Below are positions 61,878-64,000 of a stretch of 64,000 nucleotides of DNA, in pieces (the first letter of the stretch is position 1; each line of letters begins with the position of its first letter). This DNA is from Macrosoma leucophasiata. Taxonomy: Eukaryota; Arthropoda; Insecta; Lepidoptera; Hedylidae. The position numbers and the translations under genes are program-made. The notes under the pieces are model-generated. The model had not been told where the DNA came from. It was given only the letters and a program-made list of their open reading frames with translations, and did no database searches. Location of the stretch: NCBI GenBank assembly GCA_036365455.1, contig JAWQUS010000011.1, forward strand, positions 5,228,001 through 5,292,000, given 5' to 3'.

Positions 61878-62072
61878 AATTTTTTTTTTATGTTATTAAG
61901 GTGGCAATCAAGCATGCAATTCACATGGATGTAAAGTGATGACTGCAGCCTTTAAACACTTACAAAAAGACTAGAGATCAAAATGCAGATGCGTTGCCAC
62001 CCCTGAGACCTAAGTTATTATGTCTCTGATAGTTATTACGGGGGTAATAACTATCACAGAGACATTATTACC
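61878..62072 (-). mobile_element. SINE-A subfamily B ending in a palindrome
   Basis: B-type 3' half to GTCTCTGATAGTTATTAC, then GGG, then GTAATAACTATCACAGAGAC in inverse: a head-to-head duplication of ~25 bp. It is followed by a SINE-5S, and a plus-sense SINE-A relic continues at 62388. Confidence 0.75.
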
Positions 62073-62077
62073 TTATA

Positions 62078-62341
62078 ATAATAATGGCAACCCATTATAC
62101 GTCCCACTGCTGGGCACGAGTCTCTCCCCTTTTTGGGGGGAGGCCTGGAGCTTACTCCACCACGTTGCTCCAATGGGGATTGCTGGAGGTGGGTGGGTTA
62201 GTGGCCAACCCGCTGTCAGATATTTTCAAACCGCCCATAAGGCCTCCGACAAGGTTTAACGACTGCTATCTATCGATAGCAACCGGGACCGACGGCTTAA
62301 CGTGCCCTCCGAAGATTGGTGGAGGTGGCTATGCGCGCTTC
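62078..62341 (-). mobile_element. SINE-5S with its 5S-like head deleted
   Basis: Tail and middle are intact. CGTGCCCTCCGAAG then jumps to GGTGGCTATGCGCGCTTC, so the 5S-like promoter region is missing. ACCTTAT occurs on both outer sides (62071-62077 and about 62371), a possible TSD. Confidence 0.8.
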
Positions 62342-62387
62342 CTGCTATGCTGATGCTAAAACTTGCGATAACCTTATTAAATTAATT

Positions 62388-62460
62388 TACAGCCCTATAA
62401 TTTCTGAAATAAAGGCAAAACAGCTTAGACCTTAGGAAGGGTAAATGCATTTACATTTAA
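62388..62460 (+). mobile_element. SINE-A relic
   Basis: ACAGCCCTATAATTTCTGAA, AAACAGCTTAGACCTTAGGA, GTAAATGCATTTACATTTAA in SINE-A order, strongly diverged. Confidence 0.55.
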
Positions 62461-62464
62461 ATCC

Positions 62465-63250
62465 CATGTTTTTTTTCCAAATCTTTAAAGACTACACAGT
62501 ATTTTCAAAATATACCTAACTTAAATACCTTTATGACACAAAAATTCCTACTGAAATTTATGAAAACAAGAGAAAATCTACTTTAAAACAAGAGATTTCA
62601 ATACAAATACCACTCGAGAACATCTGAATTCTGAAAATCTCATACCTTTGTAAGTACCAAAGCCAAAATTACAAAATTCTCCCGAATGTTACAACGACAA
62701 TATTGCTCGTGCTTAAAAAAAATTACGCACTAAGTAGGTTTAAAGGTATTTACCTACCGTACTCCTGACAGATAATATAGAGAAAGAAAGAAAGAAGAAA
62801 GAAAAATATTTATTTTTTTGGCACACACACAACAACAATAATAAAAATTAAAGACAAGTAAAAAAAATACTATTATATATTTGGTTGTGGGAAGCCAAAA
62901 AAAACGGCACCCACCTCAGCTGATTGCTGCAACAGTGGCTGCAGCGCTGATATTCTGGTGGGTCCTAGTGGCATCACGAACCTCAAGCCGCCAGGCAATG
63001 CCTGTACGACGAGTAAAACAATAAATAGCCAAAATGCTAGACTACATAATTATAATATCCATTATTATCATATGGCTCTTTGATTATCTCTGGCTACAGT
63101 TACATACAGGCTTGCCTGGTGGGTATTTTAAATAAAAATGGTGCAAGTAATTGATCCCAACACTCAAACATAAAATAGACGAGCAACTAAGGTACCTACA
63201 TAAGTTCATATGTTTAAACCAGCGCCATTACGTTGTGCCAGTTCCTGTCG
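62465..63250. other. Mostly unassigned sequence
   Basis: Contains an (AAAG)n-like tract at 62781-62805. A GC-richer 62890-63015 block (GCTGCAACAGTGGCTGCAGC) may be a retrotransposon fragment, but I cannot name it. Confidence 0.4.
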
Positions 63251-63256
63251 TAATAG

Positions 63257-63337
63257 TATTAGATAGAATCGGATAAGAGGTCGTGTCATCCGACTTGTGT
63301 CACTCGGTCAACCGCGTATCCGTTGCTCTATCTAATA
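63257..63337. mobile_element. 81-bp mini-MITE
   Basis: TATTAGATAGAATCGGATA faces TATCCGTTGCTCTATCTAATA-like sequence. No clear TSD. Confidence 0.6.
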
Positions 63338-63346
63338 GCTATGACC

Positions 63347-63423
63347 TAAAGCCGCGTTGACACACTCAAAATGAGCGTTGACGGATGATCTCGTATTTGG
63401 ACGGCACTTTGAACGTGGCTTTA
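63347..63423. mobile_element. 77-bp mini-MITE
   Basis: TAAAGCCGCGTTGACACAC faces CTTTGAACGTGGCTTTA. ~12-bp TIRs. Confidence 0.6.
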
Positions 63424-63424
63424 C

Positions 63425-64000
63425 CTACGAGCTGGCTTTAAGCGAGTATTTAAATATAGGTATGGGAGTTTTAGCGGGAACCTTGAAAGAGGCGTATGGT
63501 GCTCTTATTTTATTTCATTTTCTTGGTGTATTTTTAAGTTATATTGAATGAAGTTGGTGGCATTTTGTTTGTTAAAGGTTTATTACAGTGCCCGTGTATA
63601 GTGAAATAGAATAACAGTGCAAAAACACGACCTTTCAGGTTGCCTTAAACTTAATTGTAAATGTTCTGGTAAAGTAGCCATCGCTTTACTCGAATAACTT
63701 GACTGTAACTCACTTGACTGACATATTATACTTGATAACTTTTATACTTGATACTTACATATTATACTTGATATTATATTAACTTTGAGGCTGCTTAAAT
63801 AAATACGAAATATCGTTTTACTTGACACTGGCAATATGCGTAATAGCGATGCCAAAATAAAAAAATAAATAAAAAAAAATTATAGGTATTTGAACTATAG
63901 CTTAACAAAGATCTACAATAAGGATCTGTGTTGTATTGTGATGAAAATCTATATCTTTACAAATAGGTTCACCAATTCAACTTTTCATTATTTTAGCCTT
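63425..64000. other. Unassigned sequence
   Basis: Repeated ATTATACTTGATA-type phrases near 63725-63780. Nothing else recognised. Confidence 0.4.

Noticed and set aside
1..64000. CRISPR arrays, operons, ribosome binding sites, prophage or bacterial contamination
   Set aside because: No regularly spaced repeats, no dense coding and no Shine-Dalgarno/ORF pairing. Base composition and repeats are those of an insect nuclear genome.

Overview
This window reads as nuclear DNA of a moth or butterfly (Lepidoptera). It is AT-rich, has no long open reading frames, operons or prokaryotic signals, and is packed with short interspersed elements, Helitrons ending in CTAG, hAT- and Harbinger-type miniature elements, and decayed non-LTR retrotransposon (LINE) ends of kinds common in lepidopteran genomes. 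I found no intact host protein-coding gene, rRNA, CRISPR array or convincing functional tRNA. It looks like intergenic or intronic sequence. The one place that resembles a host promoter is near 31.88-32.18 kb: a full CRE, an X-box-like site, a CpG-rich block and a consensus splice donor.

Main families (names are local to this annotation). (1) SINE-A: about 40 copies and fragments, roughly 8.5 kb or 13% of the window by hand count. It is a retroposon of about 290 bp with a GC-rich 5' end that starts near TTTTACTGGTGGTAGAGCTC and a 3' poly(A). (2) SINE-T: a tRNA-derived SINE whose last ~40 bp resemble the 3' end of (3) LINE-X, a LINE ending in (ATAC)n. This suggests LINE-X supplies its retroposition machinery. 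(4) SINE-5S: the head resembles the internal promoter of 5S rRNA; two copies have 11-bp perfect target-site duplications (TSDs). (5) SINE-G: a second tRNA-like SINE. (6) TRN: a tRNA-like unit with a near-complete cloverleaf, often found as inverted halves. (7) hAT-M1 (5 copies with 8-bp TSDs), hAT-M2 (2 copies, both inside SINE-A) and hAT-M3 (1 copy, 666 bp). (8) Harbinger-like MITEs with TTA or TAA TSDs. (9) Several non-autonomous Helitrons with clean A|T insertion sites. (10) LINE remnants: a CR1/Jockey-like fragment at 3.6-4.7 kb, RTE-like fragments at 13.6 and 36.9 kb, LINE-X at 46 and 54-55 kb, and a short C-terminal relic at 19.9 kb.

Layout. 0-9 kb: Helitron end, LINE-X inverted pair, Harbinger MITE, TRN pairs, LINE remnant, a diverged ~330-bp duplication, two direct TRN copies, and a 62-nt hairpin. 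9-24 kb: a 0.5-kb foldback, a long-TIR element split by a SINE-T fragment, scattered SINE-A, Helitrons including a head-to-tail pair, hAT-M1, hAT-M2 and hAT-M3. 24-36 kb: SINE-A, SINE-5S fragments, the promoter-like block, a hairpin element and a Helitron. 36-45 kb: SINE-5S, RTE, hAT-M1, a palindromic SINE-A, a mostly unique 2-kb stretch, and a 715-bp tandem duplication built on SINE-A copies. 45-59 kb: LINE-X, SINE-A, a Harbinger MITE, two diverged local triplications, and a second SINE-A-associated tandem duplication. 59-64 kb: Helitron, SINE-A relics, SINE-G, SINE-5S, mini-MITEs and unique sequence.

The strongest general signal is nested insertion plus repeated inverted (head-to-head) rearrangement. 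Several SINE-A, TRN and LINE-X copies sit as near-perfect palindromes. All family comparisons were made by eye within this window; no database search was run.
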